Position numbers and translations under genes: made by a program. A stretch of DNA of 54,426 nucleotides from Gammaproteobacteria bacterium (lineage in GTDB: Bacteria; Pseudomonadota; Gammaproteobacteria; Pseudomonadales; Porticoccaceae): positions 1 through 54,426 of the forward strand of contig JACPPB010000018.1 in NCBI GenBank assembly GCA_016191205.1, read 5' to 3'. Below, one piece after another: positions 35,084 to 46,104 of the stretch (its first letter is position 1; the number at the start of each line of letters is the position of its first letter). Under the pieces are notes generated by a model. That model was not told the DNA's origin, ran no database searches, and was given only the letters and a program-made list of their open reading frames with translations.

Positions 35084-37081
35084 ATGACCCAGCGCCGCGA
35101 TCTTGCCAACGCCATCCGGGCACTCAGCATGGACGCCGTGCAACGGGCCAACAGCGGCCACCCCGGCGCGCCCATGGGGATGGCGGATATCGCCGAAGTC
35201 CTGTGGAACCACCATCTGGTGCACAACCCGGCCAACCCGGCCTGGCCCAACCGCGACCGTTTCGTGCTCTCCAACGGCCACGGTTCGATGCTGCTCTATT
35301 CGCTGCTGCACCTGACCGGCTACGACCTGTCGATGGACGATCTGAAAAACTTCCGGCAGCTTCACTCCAAAACAGCCGGGCATCCCGAACACGGCGAGAC
35401 GCCCGGCGTCGAGACCACCACCGGGCCCTTGGGTCAGGGGCTTGCCAACGCGGTGGGCATGGCGCTGGCCGAGCAGGTGCTGGCGGCGCAGTTCAACCGG
35501 CCCGGACACGCGGTGGTGGATCACCACACCTACGTGTTTCTCGGCGACGGCTGCCTGATGGAGGGCATCTCCCACGAGGCCTGCTCGCTGGCCGGCACGC
35601 TGGGGCTCGGCAAATTGATCGCTTTCTATGACGACAACGGCATTTCCATCGACGGCGAAGTCGAGGGCTGGTTCACCGACGATACCCCGGGCCGGTTCGA
35701 AGCCTACGGCTGGCAGGTGATTGCGGATGTGGACGGCCACGATGCCGAGGCCATCGAAGCCGCCGTTGCGCGCGCCCGCCAGGAGACCGCCCGGCCGACG
35801 CTGATCTGCTGCAAGACCATCATCGGCTTCGGCGCGCCCAACAAACAAGGCCAGGAAATCTGCCATGGCTCACCCCTGGGCGAGGCCGAGGTCGCCGCCG
35901 CGCGGGTCGCACTGGGCTGGACCGCGCCGCCGTTCGAGATTCCCGCGCCGATTCGCGCGCAATGGGACGCCCGCGCCCGGGGCGCCGCCGCCGAGGCCGC
36001 GTGGCAGCAGCGCTTCGCCGCCTATCGCACCGCCCATCCCGAACTCGCGGCGGAGCTGACGCGGCGCTGGAACGGCGAGCTGCCGGCCGCTTTCGCGCCT
36101 GCCGCCGAGGCTTACATCCGCCTGTGTCAGGAGAAGGGCGAAAGTCCAGCCACCCGCAAGGCTTCGCAGAACTGCCTCGACGCTTACGGGCCGCTGCTGC
36201 CGGAGTTGATCGGCGGCTCGGCGGACCTGGCCGGCTCCAACAACACCATCTGGAAGGGCAGCAAATCCATCGCCGCGGACGCGGCCGGCGGCAACTACAT
36301 CCATTACGGGGTGCGCGAATTTGCCATGGCGGCGATCGGCAACGGCATCGCGCTGTACGGCGGCTTTATCCACTACAGCGCCACCTTCCTGGTGTTTGTC
36401 GACTACTGCCGCAATGCGCTGCGCATGGCGGCGTTGATGAAACAGCGCCACGTTTTTGTGCTGACCCACGATTCCATCGGCCTCGGCGAGGACGGCCCCA
36501 CCCACCAGCCGGTGGAGCATCTGGCGAGCCTGCGCGCGACGCCTAACGTGGATACCTGGCGGCCCTGCGACGCGGTGGAAACCGCAGTCGCCTGGCGCGC
36601 GGCCATCGCGCGGCAGGAGGGGCCGAGCGCCCTGATCCTGACGCGCCAGAATCTCCCGCACCAGGCTCGCGGCGCGGACCAGGTCGATGCCATCGCCCGC
36701 GGCGGCTATGTGCTGCGCGACTGCGCCGGAGTGCCGGAGTTGATCCTGATCGCCACCGGCTCCGAGGTGCAGCTGGCGGTGGCGGCGGCAGCGCAACTTG
36801 AGGCCGCCGGACGCAAGGTGCGACTGGTGTCCATGCCTTGCAGCGAACGCTTCGACGCCCAGCCGGCGGAGTATCGGGACGCCGTGCTGCCCCGCGCAGT
36901 GCGGGCGCGGCTCGCGGTGGAAGCCGCGCAGGGCGACTGCTGGTACAAGTACGTCGGGCTCGACGGCGCCGTGATCGGCATGACCAGCTTCGGGGCCTCG
37001 GCGCCGGCGGATGCCCTGATGGCGCAGTTCGGCTTTACCGTCGCCAATGTCGTCGCCACCGCGGAGGCACTGCTCGGCTGA
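35084..37081 (+). CDS. tkt: Transketolase
   Basis: A 665-residue thiamine-diphosphate enzyme of the pentose phosphate pathway. Visible motifs: [17 protein letters not shown] at the N-terminus, [25 protein letters not shown] near 120, the ThDP-binding [13 protein letters not shown], and the central [29 protein letters not shown] at 35084 has GGAG nine bases upstream; a longer in-frame reading to 34946 lacks support. Overlaps the next gene by one base (TGATG), starting a tkt-epd-pgk-fba cluster. Confidence 0.96.
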   Translation: MTQRRDLANAIRALSMDAVQRANSGHPGAPMGMADIAEVLWNHHLVHNPANPAWPNRDRFVLSNGHGSMLLYSLLHLTGYDLSMDDLKNFRQLHSKTAGHPEHGETPGVETTTGPLGQGLANAVGMALAEQVLAAQFNRPGHAVVDHHTYVFLGDGCLMEGISHEACSLAGTLGLGKLIAFYDDNGISIDGEVEGWFTDDTPGRFEAYGWQVIADVDGHDAEAIEAAVARARQETARPTLICCKTIIGFGAPNKQGQEICHGSPLGEAEVAAARVALGWTAPPFEIPAPIRAQWDARARGAAAEAAWQQRFAAYRTAHPELAAELTRRWNGELPAAFAPAAEAYIRLCQEKGESPATRKASQNCLDAYGPLLPELIGGSADLAGSNNTIWKGSKSIAADAAGGNYIHYGVREFAMAAIGNGIALYGGFIHYSATFLVFVDYCRNALRMAALMKQRHVFVLTHDSIGLGEDGPTHQPVEHLASLRATPNVDTWRPCDAVETAVAWRAAIARQEGPSALILTRQNLPHQARGADQVDAIARGGYVLRDCAGVPELILIATGSEVQLAVAAAAQLEAAGRKVRLVSMPCSERFDAQPAEYRDAVLPRAVRARLAVEAAQGDCWYKYVGLDGAVIGMTSFGASAPADALMAQFGFTVANVVATAEALLG

Positions 37082-38100
37082 TGCCGCTGCGCCTCGCCAT
37101 CAACGGCTATGGCCGCATCGGGCGCAGCGTGCTGCGCGCCCTGGTGGAGCGGCAACTGCTGTCCGAGCTGCGCGTGGTGGCCATCAACGAGGTCGCCGAT
37201 CTCGACACCATCCTTTATCTGACCCGCTACGATTCCACCCACGGCCGTTTTCCGGCCGCGGTCACCGCCGGCAACGGCGAGTTGCGCATCGGCGACTGGC
37301 CGATCGCGGTGAGCCGCACCGAGCATCTCGCCGACCTGCCCTGGGCCGCGCACGACATCGATGTGGTCCTCGAATGCTCCGGCACCTTCGCCGACCGCGC
37401 CGGCGCCGAGCGGCATCTGGCGGCGGGTGCCCGGCGCGTGCTGTTTTCCCAGCCCGCGCTGCCGGAGATCGATGCCACGCTGATCTATGGCGTCAATCAC
37501 GTCCAGCTCACGCGCGACCATCGCATCGTGTCGGCGGCCTCCTGCACCACCAACTGCGTGATACCGGTGATCCGCGTGCTGGACGATGCGCTGGGCATCG
37601 AGGCGGGGGTGATCACCACCATCCATTCGGCGATGAACGATCAGCCGGTGCTGGACTCCTATCACCACACCGACCTGCGCAAGACGCGCGCGGCGATCCA
37701 GTCCATCATCCCGGTGGACACCGCGCTCGCGCGCGGCATCGACCGCGTGCTGCCGGAGCTGGCGGGCCGCTTCGCGGCGCAGGCGATGCGGGTGCCGACC
37801 CAGAATGTATCCGCCATCGACCTGTCGATCCAGGTGCGGCGCGACACCGACGAGGCCGAGGTGAACCGCATCCTGCACGCCGCCGCGCGCGACCGGCTGC
37901 CCGGCATCCTGGGCTACACCGAGGAGCCGCTGGCGTCCTGCGATTTCAACCACGACCCCCACTCGGGCGTGGTGGACGCCAGCCAGACCCGGGTCGCCGG
38001 CACGCGCCTCGTCAAGGTGCTGGTGTGGTTCGACAACGAATGGGGTTATGCGAACCGCATGCTGGATATTCTGCGGTACTGGCGGCCCCTGTTGCGGTGA
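37081..38100 (+). CDS. epd: Erythrose-4-phosphate dehydrogenase (GAPDH superfamily)
   Basis: A 339-residue NAD-dependent dehydrogenase. NAD motif NGYGRIGR at 9-16, catalytic C155 in ASCTTNC and the histidine in TTIHSAMND are present. INEVAD in place of the IND of glycolytic GAPDH, and the block [22 protein letters not shown], resemble Epd (GapB), which makes 4-phosphoerythronate for pyridoxal phosphate synthesis. Position between tkt and pgk also matches epd. Since it is the only GAPDH-like gene in the window, a glycolytic role cannot be excluded. Confidence 0.87.
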   Translation: MPLRLAINGYGRIGRSVLRALVERQLLSELRVVAINEVADLDTILYLTRYDSTHGRFPAAVTAGNGELRIGDWPIAVSRTEHLADLPWAAHDIDVVLECSGTFADRAGAERHLAAGARRVLFSQPALPEIDATLIYGVNHVQLTRDHRIVSAASCTTNCVIPVIRVLDDALGIEAGVITTIHSAMNDQPVLDSYHHTDLRKTRAAIQSIIPVDTALARGIDRVLPELAGRFAAQAMRVPTQNVSAIDLSIQVRRDTDEAEVNRILHAAARDRLPGILGYTEEPLASCDFNHDPHSGVVDASQTRVAGTRLVKVLVWFDNEWGYANRMLDILRYWRPLLR

Positions 38101-38167
38101 ACATGGCGGCGCCAAACCTGGCGTCGTTGCGGATGGCTGTATTGATGGAGGAGCCATGGAGGAACCC

Positions 38168-39337
38168 ATGACCGTACCCCTGATGAGCGATTTCGATCTG
38201 GCCGGCAAGCGCGTGCTGATCCGCGAGGATCTCAATGTGCCGATTGCGGATGGCCGCGTCACCTCGGACGCGCGCCTGCGCGCGGCGCTGCCCACGCTTC
38301 AGCGCGCGCTGGCGGCGGGTGCCCGGGTGATCGTCATGTCCCACCTGGGGCGGCCCAAGGAAGGCGAGTTCGATGCGGAGTTGTCACTGGCGCCGGTCGC
38401 CGCCGCCCTGGGCGCGCTGCTGGGGCGTCCGGTGCCCCTGATCGCCGACTGGCGCACGGGCGTCGCGGTGGCGCCGGGCGAACTGGTGCTGCTGGAGAAC
38501 GTGCGCTTCAACACCGGCGAGAAAAAAGACGCCGATACCCTGGCGCAAGCCTATGCCGGTCTGTGCGATCTGTTTGTGATGGACGCCTTCGGCACCGCGC
38601 ATCGCGCCGAGGCCTCGACCACCGGCGTCGCGCGCTTCGCGCCGGCGGCCTGCGCGGGCCCGCTGCTGGCGGAAGAACTCGACGCCCTGGGCCGGGCGCT
38701 GGCGCATCCCGAGCGGCCGCTGCTGGCGGTGGTCGGCGGGTCCAAGGTTTCCACCAAGCTCGAAGTGCTGGAATCCCTGGTCGGCAAGGTCGATCAACTC
38801 ATCGTCGGCGGCGGCATCGCCAATACCTTTCTCGCCGCGGCCGGCAAGCCGGTGGGCAAGTCGCTCTGCGAGCCGGATCTGCTCGATGTGGCGCGCGGTC
38901 TGATGGCGCGCTGCGACATCCCGCTGCCCGAGGACGTGGTGACCGCCAAGGCGTTCAATGAACACGCCGTCGCCGAGATCAAGGCGGCGGATCAGGTGGC
39001 GGACGACGACCTGATTCTCGACATCGGCCCGCGCGCCGCGCAGGAATTCGTGCGCCGCATCGGCGCCGCGCGCACCATCCTCTGGAACGGTCCGGTGGGG
39101 GTGTTCGAGTTCGCGCAGTTCCGCGCCGGCTCCGAGGCGGTGGCGCGGGCGATCGCCGCCAACCCGGGCTTTTCCATCGCCGGCGGTGGCGATACCCTCG
39201 CCGCCATTGACCTGTTCGGTATCGGCGCGCGGATTTCCTACATTTCCACCGGTGGCGGGGCCTTTCTCGAATACGTCGAGGGCAAGACCCTGCCCGCGGT
39301 AGCCGCGCTGGCCGCGCGCGCCGCCACCCGGTCCTGA
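38168..39337 (+). CDS. pgk: Phosphoglycerate kinase
   Basis: A 389-residue enzyme, typical length. It has [19 protein letters not shown], the domain-linker region [10 protein letters not shown] and the nucleotide-binding C-terminal [11 protein letters not shown]. Of two nearby ATGs, 38168 has GGAGG at proper spacing (38158-38162) and gives the family N-terminus; 38156 would place the same element too close. 67 nt after epd and 33 nt before fba. Confidence 0.95.
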   Translation: MTVPLMSDFDLAGKRVLIREDLNVPIADGRVTSDARLRAALPTLQRALAAGARVIVMSHLGRPKEGEFDAELSLAPVAAALGALLGRPVPLIADWRTGVAVAPGELVLLENVRFNTGEKKDADTLAQAYAGLCDLFVMDAFGTAHRAEASTTGVARFAPAACAGPLLAEELDALGRALAHPERPLLAVVGGSKVSTKLEVLESLVGKVDQLIVGGGIANTFLAAAGKPVGKSLCEPDLLDVARGLMARCDIPLPEDVVTAKAFNEHAVAEIKAADQVADDDLILDIGPRAAQEFVRRIGAARTILWNGPVGVFEFAQFRAGSEAVARAIAANPGFSIAGGGDTLAAIDLFGIGARISYISTGGGAFLEYVEGKTLPAVAALAARAATRS

Positions 39338-39370
39338 CCCCATACCCCGTCCCGCAAGGAGGACAGCACC

Positions 39371-40435
39371 ATGGCCCTGATCAGTCTGCGTCAACTGCTC
39401 GATCACGCCGCCGAGCACAGCTACGGCGTGCCGGCGTTCAACGTCAACAACCTGGAACAGATGCGCGCCATCATGGAGGCGGCGGCGGAGACCGACAGCC
39501 CGGTGATCGTGCAGGCCTCCGCCGGAGCGCGCAAATACGCCGGCGCGCCCTTTCTGCGCCATCTCATTCTGGCCGCCATCGAGGAGTTTCCCCAGCTCCC
39601 CGTGGTGATGCACCAGGATCACGGCACCAGCCCGGCGGTGTGCCAGCGCTCGATCCAGCTCGGGTTTTCCTCGGTGATGATGGACGGCTCGTTGAAAGAA
39701 GACGGCAAGACCCCGGCGGACTACGACTACAACGTCGCGACGACCCGCCGCGTGGTCGAGATGGCCCACGCCTGCGGCGTCTCGGTGGAAGGTGAGCTGG
39801 GCTGTCTCGGTTCGCTCGAAACCGGTCAGGCCGGCGAAGAAGACGGCCTGGGCGCGGAAGGTACCCTCAGCCACGAGCAGTTGCTGACCGACCCGGACGA
39901 AGCGGCGGATTTCGTTGCCGCCACCCAGGTGGATGCGCTCGCCATCGCCATCGGTACCTCCCACGGCGCCTATAAATTTAGCCGCCCGCCGACTGGCGAT
40001 ATCCTGGCGATCGACCGCATCCGGGCGATCCATGCCCGCATTCCCAACACGCATCTGGTGATGCACGGCTCGTCATCGGTACCCCAGGACTGGCTCGCCA
40101 TCATCAATCAATACGGCGGCAAGATTCCGGAGACCTACGGCGTGCCCCTGGCCGAGATCGTCGAGGGCATCAAGCACGGCGTGCGCAAGGTCAATATCGA
40201 CACCGATCTGCGCCTCGCTTCGACCGGCGCCATCCGCCGCTGTCTGGGCGAAAATCCCGCCGAGTTCGATCCCCGCAAATACCTGGCCGAAGCCACCCGC
40301 GCCATGAAGGCGATCTGCGTCGAGCGTTATCGGGCGTTCGGCTGCGCGGGGCAGGGCAGCCGCATCAGGCCGCTCGGGCTTGAGGCCATGAGTCAGCGTT
40401 ACACCGCCGGGGGGCTGGCGCCGCAGGTGCGCTGA
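39371..40435 (+). CDS. fba: Fructose-bisphosphate aldolase class II (CbbA type)
   Basis: A 354-residue zinc aldolase. Motifs: [10 protein letters not shown] (19-28), VVMHQDHG with the zinc histidine and catalytic aspartate, [21 protein letters not shown], and [10 protein letters not shown] strong AAGGAGG precedes the ATG. Last gene of the tkt cluster; no pyruvate kinase gene lies between pgk and fba. Convergent with the PAS-GGDEF-EAL gene, leaving only 6 nt. Confidence 0.95.
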   Translation: MALISLRQLLDHAAEHSYGVPAFNVNNLEQMRAIMEAAAETDSPVIVQASAGARKYAGAPFLRHLILAAIEEFPQLPVVMHQDHGTSPAVCQRSIQLGFSSVMMDGSLKEDGKTPADYDYNVATTRRVVEMAHACGVSVEGELGCLGSLETGQAGEEDGLGAEGTLSHEQLLTDPDEAADFVAATQVDALAIAIGTSHGAYKFSRPPTGDILAIDRIRAIHARIPNTHLVMHGSSSVPQDWLAIINQYGGKIPETYGVPLAEIVEGIKHGVRKVNIDTDLRLASTGAIRRCLGENPAEFDPRKYLAEATRAMKAICVERYRAFGCAGQGSRIRPLGLEAMSQRYTAGGLAPQVR

Positions 40436-40441
40436 GCTTTG

Positions 40442-43288
40442 CTAGCAGGTTGCTGAACAGTACCGACGGGTAAACTCTTGCTCCGTCAGAGGCCTGGCGT
40501 ACAGATAGCCCTGATGGCAATGGCAGCCGAGGGCGCGGAGAAACTCCGCCTCGGCCAGGGTTTCGACCCCTTCGGCGACCAGGTTCAGGTTGAAGGTGGT
40601 GGCGATGGCGACCATGGTCTTGACGATGGCGGTGTTGTTGGCGTCTTCGACCAGACTGGTGACGAAACTGCGGTCGATCTTGATTTCGTCGAGCGGCAGG
40701 CGCTTGAGGTAGTTCAACGATGAAAAGCCGGTGCCGAAGTCGTCGATCGACAGCCGGACGCCCAGCGCTTTCAGCTCCGCCAGGCGGGTTACGGTTTCCT
40801 CCACCTTTTCGATCAATATCCCTTCGGTAATTTCCAGTGTGAGCAGTGAAGGTACGATCTGGTAGTCGGTGATTGCCTTCTTTACGCGGGCGACAAATTC
40901 CGGGTTCCGAAACTGGATCGGACTGACGTTCACTGCCAGCATCAGGTGCTCCGCCGGGGCGCGATCCCGGTTCCATCGGGCGAGCTGCCGACAGGCGGCG
41001 TCGAGGATCCAGGTGCCGATATCGACGATCAGGCCGGTCTCCTCGGCGACGCTGATGAAATCCCCCGGCGCCATGAATCCACGCTCCGGATGGTGCCAGC
41101 GCAGCAGTGTTTCGGCCCCCACGACCCGGTTGCCATCCATCACCTTGGGCTGGTAATAGAGCTCAAACTCGTCGCTGGCCAGCGCCGTGCGCAGGCCCAG
41201 TTCGATCCGGAAACGCTCATCCGCGGCGCTTTGTAGCGCGGCCTGGAAAAAAGATATCGTGCTGCGGCCGTCCTTTTTGGCCTGGTACATGGCGGCATCG
41301 GCGCGGTGCAGCAGTTCCACGGGGTCTTCCCCGTCGGAGGGGAACAAGGCGACACCCATACTGACGGACAGGTGGTAGCGGTGGTCGGCGACGGAGTACT
41401 CCCCCGATAGCCGCTCCAGTACCCGGTGGGCGCTGCGCCGGACCTCGCGAGTATTGGCGACTTCATGGAGCACCACCACGAATTCGTCGCCACCCAGGCG
41501 GGCCACTGTGTCTTCCTCGCGCACCAGCGCCCGCAGGCGTCTGGCTACCTCCATCAGGAGTTGATCGCCGGCGCGGTGGCCGAGACTGTCGTTGATCCGC
41601 TTGAAATGATCCAGATCGATGAACAGCAGCGCGCCGCAGCCGCCTGACCGCTTGGCGGCGGCGACCGCCTGGCGCACCCGATCGAACAACAGGCGACGGT
41701 TCGGGAGCTGGGTCAGCGGGTCGAAGTAGGCGAGTTGCTCGATGGTTTCCTGAGCCGCTTTCTGCTCGGTGATATCGGCCACGGCGCCGCGCACGGTGAG
41801 GAGCTGGCCGTCGGCGTCGCGTTCGACCTCGGCCTGGGTGTGGGTCCAGCGTACCCGTCCTTCCTTATCGAACATGCGAACGTCCAGATCGAATCCCTGA
41901 CCCCTGGTCACGGCGTCGGTTACACAGTGTTCCACCAGCGGCCAGTCGTCCGGGTGAATCGTATCCCGCAGGCCGTCGTAACCGCCCGCGAAAACGCCCG
42001 GGGGAGCCCCGAAAAGGTCTTCCGCACCCTCCGACCAGCTCATCCGGAGTGTGGCTGGATTCAGTTCCCAGCAGGCGATCCCGTAGGCACGGTTGGCGAG
42101 ACGAATCATTTTTTCCCGTGCCGCCAGCTCGGCCATGAGATCCTGGTATTCAGCTTCGGCACGCTTGCGCTCGGTGATGTCGCGGGTGGTGACCAGGAGA
42201 ATCGCGGCGCCTTCCAAAGTGGATGGCGTGATACTGGCCTCGAACTGGCAGACACTGCCGTCGGGTCGCGTTACCTGCCAGTCCACCCAGGCATGGCGAT
42301 CGCGGAGTGCCGCTGTGGTGACCTCGACGCTTTTCTCGGCGGAAGCACGGCCATCGGGCTGCGAAGGCCCTGAGACGTCAGCCGCGGTTTTGCCAATGAT
42401 TGCGTCACGTGGACGCCCCAGCATGTGCGCGAAATGCCCGTTGCACCCGATGATGTGGTTGTCCTGGATGATCGCTACCCCCTCCTGCATCGACTCGATC
42501 AGGTGGTTGTAGTTGAGCTGGCTTTCCCGCAAGGCTTCGGCGGTGGCGATGGCCTCGGTCAGATCGTAAAGACCTACCACGAAATGGGAAACCGCGCCGG
42601 ACTCGTCGCGGATTTTCCGCGCGGTTTCGCTCAAGTGCAGCAGGATGCCAGCGCGGTTGCGCCTGGTGGTGCGGCCGATGATGGTATCCGGTGGTTCCGG
42701 CGAGCGGAAAAATTTCAGGAAAGGTGCCTTCTCCGCATCACCATAGAGGACGTCCAGCGAGACGCCGACCAGCTCCTGTTCGCGGCGTTGACTCAGCTCC
42801 AGGCAGGCCGCGTTGACGCGCAGTACCCGCAAATCCGCCGCCGTGGCAACCAGCAGCGGCGCACCGATTTCGAACGCCATGGCAGCGATACGCCGCTCTT
42901 CGCGCAAGCGGTGAACGGCGGTTATGTCGCGAAACACGATGCCCGTGCCGGTGATGCCGCCGTCGGGGGACAGAATGGGGTGGATGCTTTCTTTGATGCG
43001 TCGCTGCCGGCCGTTGCGGTCGGTGAGCAGGATGTCCTCATGCTCGCTGGGCTGAGTGCCGGCACACACGGCTGCCAGCGGAGCGGGATCGTTGCCGCAG
43101 GGTTGCGGTGCGCGCAGCGAAGTCACCACGGCCGCTGCCGGCTGGCCGACGGCGGCTTCGGCGGACCAGCCGGTGAGTGCGCTGGCGGCCGGGTTCAAAT
43201 ACTGAACCCGGCCATGGGCATCGGTGATGACCACTGCGTCCGGAATCGAATACAGGAGCTGATCGATGCTGGGCAGTTGGTTGGTCAT
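40442..43288 (-). CDS. PAS-GGDEF-EAL cyclic di-GMP signalling protein
   Basis: A 948-residue cytoplasmic sensor with no membrane segment. Four PAS-like domains in a row fill residues about 5-545; the last resembles PAS_3/PAC with VRWTHTQAEVERD. The diguanylate cyclase domain has intact GGDEF at 599-603 and an RxxD inhibitory site just before it (REED). The EAL domain reads ETL at 726-728 in place of EAL, but keeps NVSPIQF, LEITEG, DDFGTG, KIDR and EGVET, so phosphodiesterase activity remains likely. The start is uncertain: ATG at 43288 gives the first PAS cleanly, while in-frame ATGs at 43321 and 43348 are possible. Lies 125 nt downstream of the ZntB-type transporter on the same strand. Confidence 0.9.
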   Translation of the reverse strand: MTNQLPSIDQLLYSIPDAVVITDAHGRVQYLNPAASALTGWSAEAAVGQPAAAVVTSLRAPQPCGNDPAPLAAVCAGTQPSEHEDILLTDRNGRQRRIKESIHPILSPDGGITGTGIVFRDITAVHRLREERRIAAMAFEIGAPLLVATAADLRVLRVNAACLELSQRREQELVGVSLDVLYGDAEKAPFLKFFRSPEPPDTIIGRTTRRNRAGILLHLSETARKIRDESGAVSHFVVGLYDLTEAIATAEALRESQLNYNHLIESMQEGVAIIQDNHIIGCNGHFAHMLGRPRDAIIGKTAADVSGPSQPDGRASAEKSVEVTTAALRDRHAWVDWQVTRPDGSVCQFEASITPSTLEGAAILLVTTRDITERKRAEAEYQDLMAELAAREKMIRLANRAYGIACWELNPATLRMSWSEGAEDLFGAPPGVFAGGYDGLRDTIHPDDWPLVEHCVTDAVTRGQGFDLDVRMFDKEGRVRWTHTQAEVERDADGQLLTVRGAVADITEQKAAQETIEQLAYFDPLTQLPNRRLLFDRVRQAVAAAKRSGGCGALLFIDLDHFKRINDSLGHRAGDQLLMEVARRLRALVREEDTVARLGGDEFVVVLHEVANTREVRRSAHRVLERLSGEYSVADHRYHLSVSMGVALFPSDGEDPVELLHRADAAMYQAKKDGRSTISFFQAALQSAADERFRIELGLRTALASDEFELYYQPKVMDGNRVVGAETLLRWHHPERGFMAPGDFISVAEETGLIVDIGTWILDAACRQLARWNRDRAPAEHLMLAVNVSPIQFRNPEFVARVKKAITDYQIVPSLLTLEITEGILIEKVEETVTRLAELKALGVRLSIDDFGTGFSSLNYLKRLPLDEIKIDRSFVTSLVEDANNTAIVKTMVAIATTFNLNLVAEGVETLAEAEFLRALGCHCHQGYLYARPLTEQEFTRRYCSATC

Positions 43289-43413
43289 GGGCTGATTCTG
43301 GTCGCCACAGGCTTGGTCCATTGGTTCTTGATCGGGTTGCGGCACCATCTCGCACCATGGCTGGGCGCGGGCGAAATTGTGGCACCTGTTTTGAACAGAT
43401 ACTGAGACCTGTG

Positions 43414-44379
43414 TCAAAACCAGCGCTTGCGCCGCATCAGTGCCACCACCACCACCAGTGCCGCCGCCATGATCGCCATGACGATGGCGAAAGCGTGCCC
43501 ATCCCGGGTGCCCGGCAGCCCCGCGACGTTCATCCCGAACAGCCCGGTAATGAAGGTTATCGGCAGAAAGATCGCGGACAGGATGGCCAGCACATACATG
43601 CGCGCGTTTTGTTGCTCGACGTTGCGGTTGAGCAGTTCCTCCTGCAACACCATGGCGCGCTCGCGCACCAGGTCGAGATCCTCGACATAGCGTGCGATAC
43701 GGTCGGATTGCTCGCGCAATGCCGCCGCGCAACCTTCGCCCAGGGTTTCGCGAGCCTGGCGCGCCAGGCCCTCCAGTGCTTCACGCTGGGGCGCGAGAAA
43801 ACGGCGCACTTTGGCGGTCTGGCGCCGCAAGGTGGACAGACCGGCGCGCACCTCATGGGAGGCGCCGGCGTCGAGCGTGTCTTCAAAGGCCTCGATCCGG
43901 TCTTCGAGTTGATCGACGAACCCGGCGATACGGTCCGCCAGGCGTTGAATGAGCCGCACCACCAGCTCGGCAACGGTGCGCGGGCCGGCTTCCTGCCCCA
44001 GTTCCTCCTGGATATCCTGCACCGACAGCAGGCGGCGTTGGCGCACGCTGATCAACCGCTCGGGCTCGATCCACAGGCGCAGCGATACCATGTCCTCGGT
44101 ATCGGCGCCGGCATTGGTATTGACGCCGCGCAGAATCACCAAAATCCCGCCGGGGAGTGCCAGCGTGCGCGGCCGCGAATCCGGTCTGGTCAGGCTGTCG
44201 ATCAGGCCGGTGCCGAGACCGAGTTCGGACAATGCTTCCCGGGCGTCTGGCTGTGTGTAGTCGAGGTGATACCAGCGCGGCTCCGCCGTTTGGGTGGCGA
44301 CGGGGTGGCTGCCACCGGCGCCGTCCAGGGCACAGACAAAGACAAATCGCGGGTCGTTGGTGTTCTGATCGTTGGTCAT
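43414..44379 (-). CDS. CorA/ZntB-family divalent cation transporter
   Basis: A 321-residue protein with a large acidic cytoplasmic N-terminal domain, a long helical stretch (about 140-260), and two C-terminal membrane helices separated by the pore motif GMNVAGLPG. The motif and the basic tail MRRKRWF resemble ZntB (zinc) more than the YGMNF of CorA (magnesium). Ion choice is inferred only. Start at ATG 44379; the upstream in-frame extension has no support. Confidence 0.86.
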   Translation of the reverse strand: MTNDQNTNDPRFVFVCALDGAGGSHPVATQTAEPRWYHLDYTQPDAREALSELGLGTGLIDSLTRPDSRPRTLALPGGILVILRGVNTNAGADTEDMVSLRLWIEPERLISVRQRRLLSVQDIQEELGQEAGPRTVAELVVRLIQRLADRIAGFVDQLEDRIEAFEDTLDAGASHEVRAGLSTLRRQTAKVRRFLAPQREALEGLARQARETLGEGCAAALREQSDRIARYVEDLDLVRERAMVLQEELLNRNVEQQNARMYVLAILSAIFLPITFITGLFGMNVAGLPGTRDGHAFAIVMAIMAAALVVVVALMRRKRWF

Positions 44380-44507
44380 GGGGTGCTCACTGAATTCCCG
44401 CCGGGTTATAAGGCGTCCGGGGGGCGGCTGCAACCGCGCTTCGGGCTTGGGCTATCATGTTCCGGGCAGTCTTGACCGCTGAACGATCAACCGCAGGAGA
44501 ACCAGCG

Positions 44508-45044
44508 ATGGAAAATCGCGAACTGGAATACGTTGGCTTCTGGGTGCGCGTCGTGGCGAGCCTGATCGACACCGTACTCATGGTGCTTATCATCACACCC
44601 CTGCTCGCGGCCGTTTACGGCCGCGGCTATGTGGAGATGTCTATTGGCACAGTGCCGGGCACGCCGGACCTGCTGCTTTCCTGGGTGTTGCCCGCCGTGG
44701 CGGTGATCGCCTTTTGGGTTGCCCGCCAGGCCACGCCCGGCAAGATGGTATTTTCGGCCCGCATCGTCGATGCCCGCACCGGGCGCGAGCCCAGTGCCGG
44801 CCAGTGCATCGGACGCTATCTCGCCTACTTTGTTTCCAGCATTCCGTTTTGTCTGGGTTTTCTCTGGGTCGCCATCGACCGCAGAAAGCAGGGCTGGCAC
44901 GACAAGCTCGCCGGCACCGTGGTGGTGCGGCCGGCGCGTGGTGGCGTAGCGCCGGTCATATTTCCGGAGGGCGACGATTTTCCTGAACCCGGCGCGGTGT
45001 CCAGGCACCCGCCGCGCATCGAAAAAACGGGAGGCAAGCAATGA
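44508..45044 (+). CDS. RDD-family membrane protein
   Basis: A 178-residue protein with a characteristic RDD start (EYVGFWVRVVASLIDTVLM), three hydrophobic segments (about 13-36, 57-73, 105-123), and the second signature QGWHDKLAGTVVV. Function of the family is unclear, with transport suggested for some members. ATG at 44508 has AGGAGA upstream. The last 4 nt overlap the SDR gene, whose ribosome site (GGAGG) lies inside this gene, so the two are translated together. Divergent from the ZntB-type gene, 128 nt away. Confidence 0.87.
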   Translation: MENRELEYVGFWVRVVASLIDTVLMVLIITPLLAAVYGRGYVEMSIGTVPGTPDLLLSWVLPAVAVIAFWVARQATPGKMVFSARIVDARTGREPSAGQCIGRYLAYFVSSIPFCLGFLWVAIDRRKQGWHDKLAGTVVVRPARGGVAPVIFPEGDDFPEPGAVSRHPPRIEKTGGKQ

Positions 45045-45976
45045 AAAATCTGGCGGGCAAGGCGGCCATCGTCACCGGTGCCGGGCGCGGTATCGGGCGT
45101 GCCATTGCACTGGAACTGGCCACGCAAGGCGCCGCCGTGGTCGTCGTCGATCCGGGCCTGGGGCGCGGCGGTGAAGTCACTGAAGATGCGCCGGCCGCAC
45201 AGGTGGTGGGCGAGATCGAAGCGCGCGGCGGCCGCGCGGCCGCGGCCCTGCAACCGGTGGACGACTACGCCGCCGCCGGCGCCATCGTCGGCCAGTGCGT
45301 CGCCGCCTTCGGGCGCGTCGATGTCGTGGTCAACTGCGCCGGGGTGCTGCGCGAGCGCATGATCTGGAATCTCGGCGAGGACGACTGGGACACCGTGATC
45401 CGCGTCCACCTCAAGGGTCACTACAACATGTGCCACCACGCCGCCAAGGTGATGCGCGGCCAGCGCGGCGGGCGCCTGATCAACTTCGCCTCCGACGCCT
45501 GGCGCGGCAGCGTCGGTCAGGCCAACTACGCCGCCGCCAAGGGCGGCATCGTCTCCCTCACCCGCGCGCTGGCCCGGGAGCTGGGCCGCTACGGCGTCAC
45601 CGCCAACGCCATCTGCCCCATCGCCGCGACCCGCATGACCATGAATCAGGGCGTGATCGACGGTATGAAACGGCGGCTGGAGACCGGCCTCATCACCCAG
45701 GAGCGCTACGGCGCCATCATGGCGATGCCCGGACCCGAGTTCGTGGCGCCCATGGTGGCTTATCTGGCGACCGACGCCGCGGCCGACGTCAACGGCCAGA
45801 TCTTCCACGTCGAGAAGGGCCGGGTATCCATCTACTCCGAGCCGGTGGAAGAAAAAGCGCTCCTCAAAGCCCAGGACGACGGACTGTTCACGGTCGAAGA
45901 GCTGATGGCCGCGGTGCCCGGCTGTCTGCTGGTGGGCCATCCCAACCCGGCGCCGGCGGAATCCGAAACCAGCTGA
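45041..45976 (+). CDS. Short-chain dehydrogenase/reductase
   Basis: A 311-residue classical SDR. Cofactor motif TGAGRGIG (12-19), NCAG near 100, catalytic serine in NFASDAW and the YAAAK motif are intact. An acidic residue after the second strand (VVVVDPG) suggests NAD rather than NADP. The C-terminus is longer than usual (about 50 residues beyond the fold) and resembles the hydroxyacyl-CoA or steroid/terpenoid SDR branch, so substrate is unknown. Confidence 0.88.
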   Translation: MKNLAGKAAIVTGAGRGIGRAIALELATQGAAVVVVDPGLGRGGEVTEDAPAAQVVGEIEARGGRAAAALQPVDDYAAAGAIVGQCVAAFGRVDVVVNCAGVLRERMIWNLGEDDWDTVIRVHLKGHYNMCHHAAKVMRGQRGGRLINFASDAWRGSVGQANYAAAKGGIVSLTRALARELGRYGVTANAICPIAATRMTMNQGVIDGMKRRLETGLITQERYGAIMAMPGPEFVAPMVAYLATDAAADVNGQIFHVEKGRVSIYSEPVEEKALLKAQDDGLFTVEELMAAVPGCLLVGHPNPAPAESETS

Positions 45977-46104
45977 GGGCAGCGCAAGCCTGCCGTACAC
46001 CCATAAACGCCACGCAATCCAGCCCGGGGACCGTTGACGCTACCAACGCAGCCGTGCGGATGGCGTCAATGCGGACTGGGGCGGCTGCAACATGGAGCTT
46101 CGGC

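Noticed and set aside
43289..43732. N-terminal extension of the PAS-GGDEF-EAL protein
   Set aside because: It runs into the ZntB-type gene and contains no domain; the first PAS starts right after ATG 43288.
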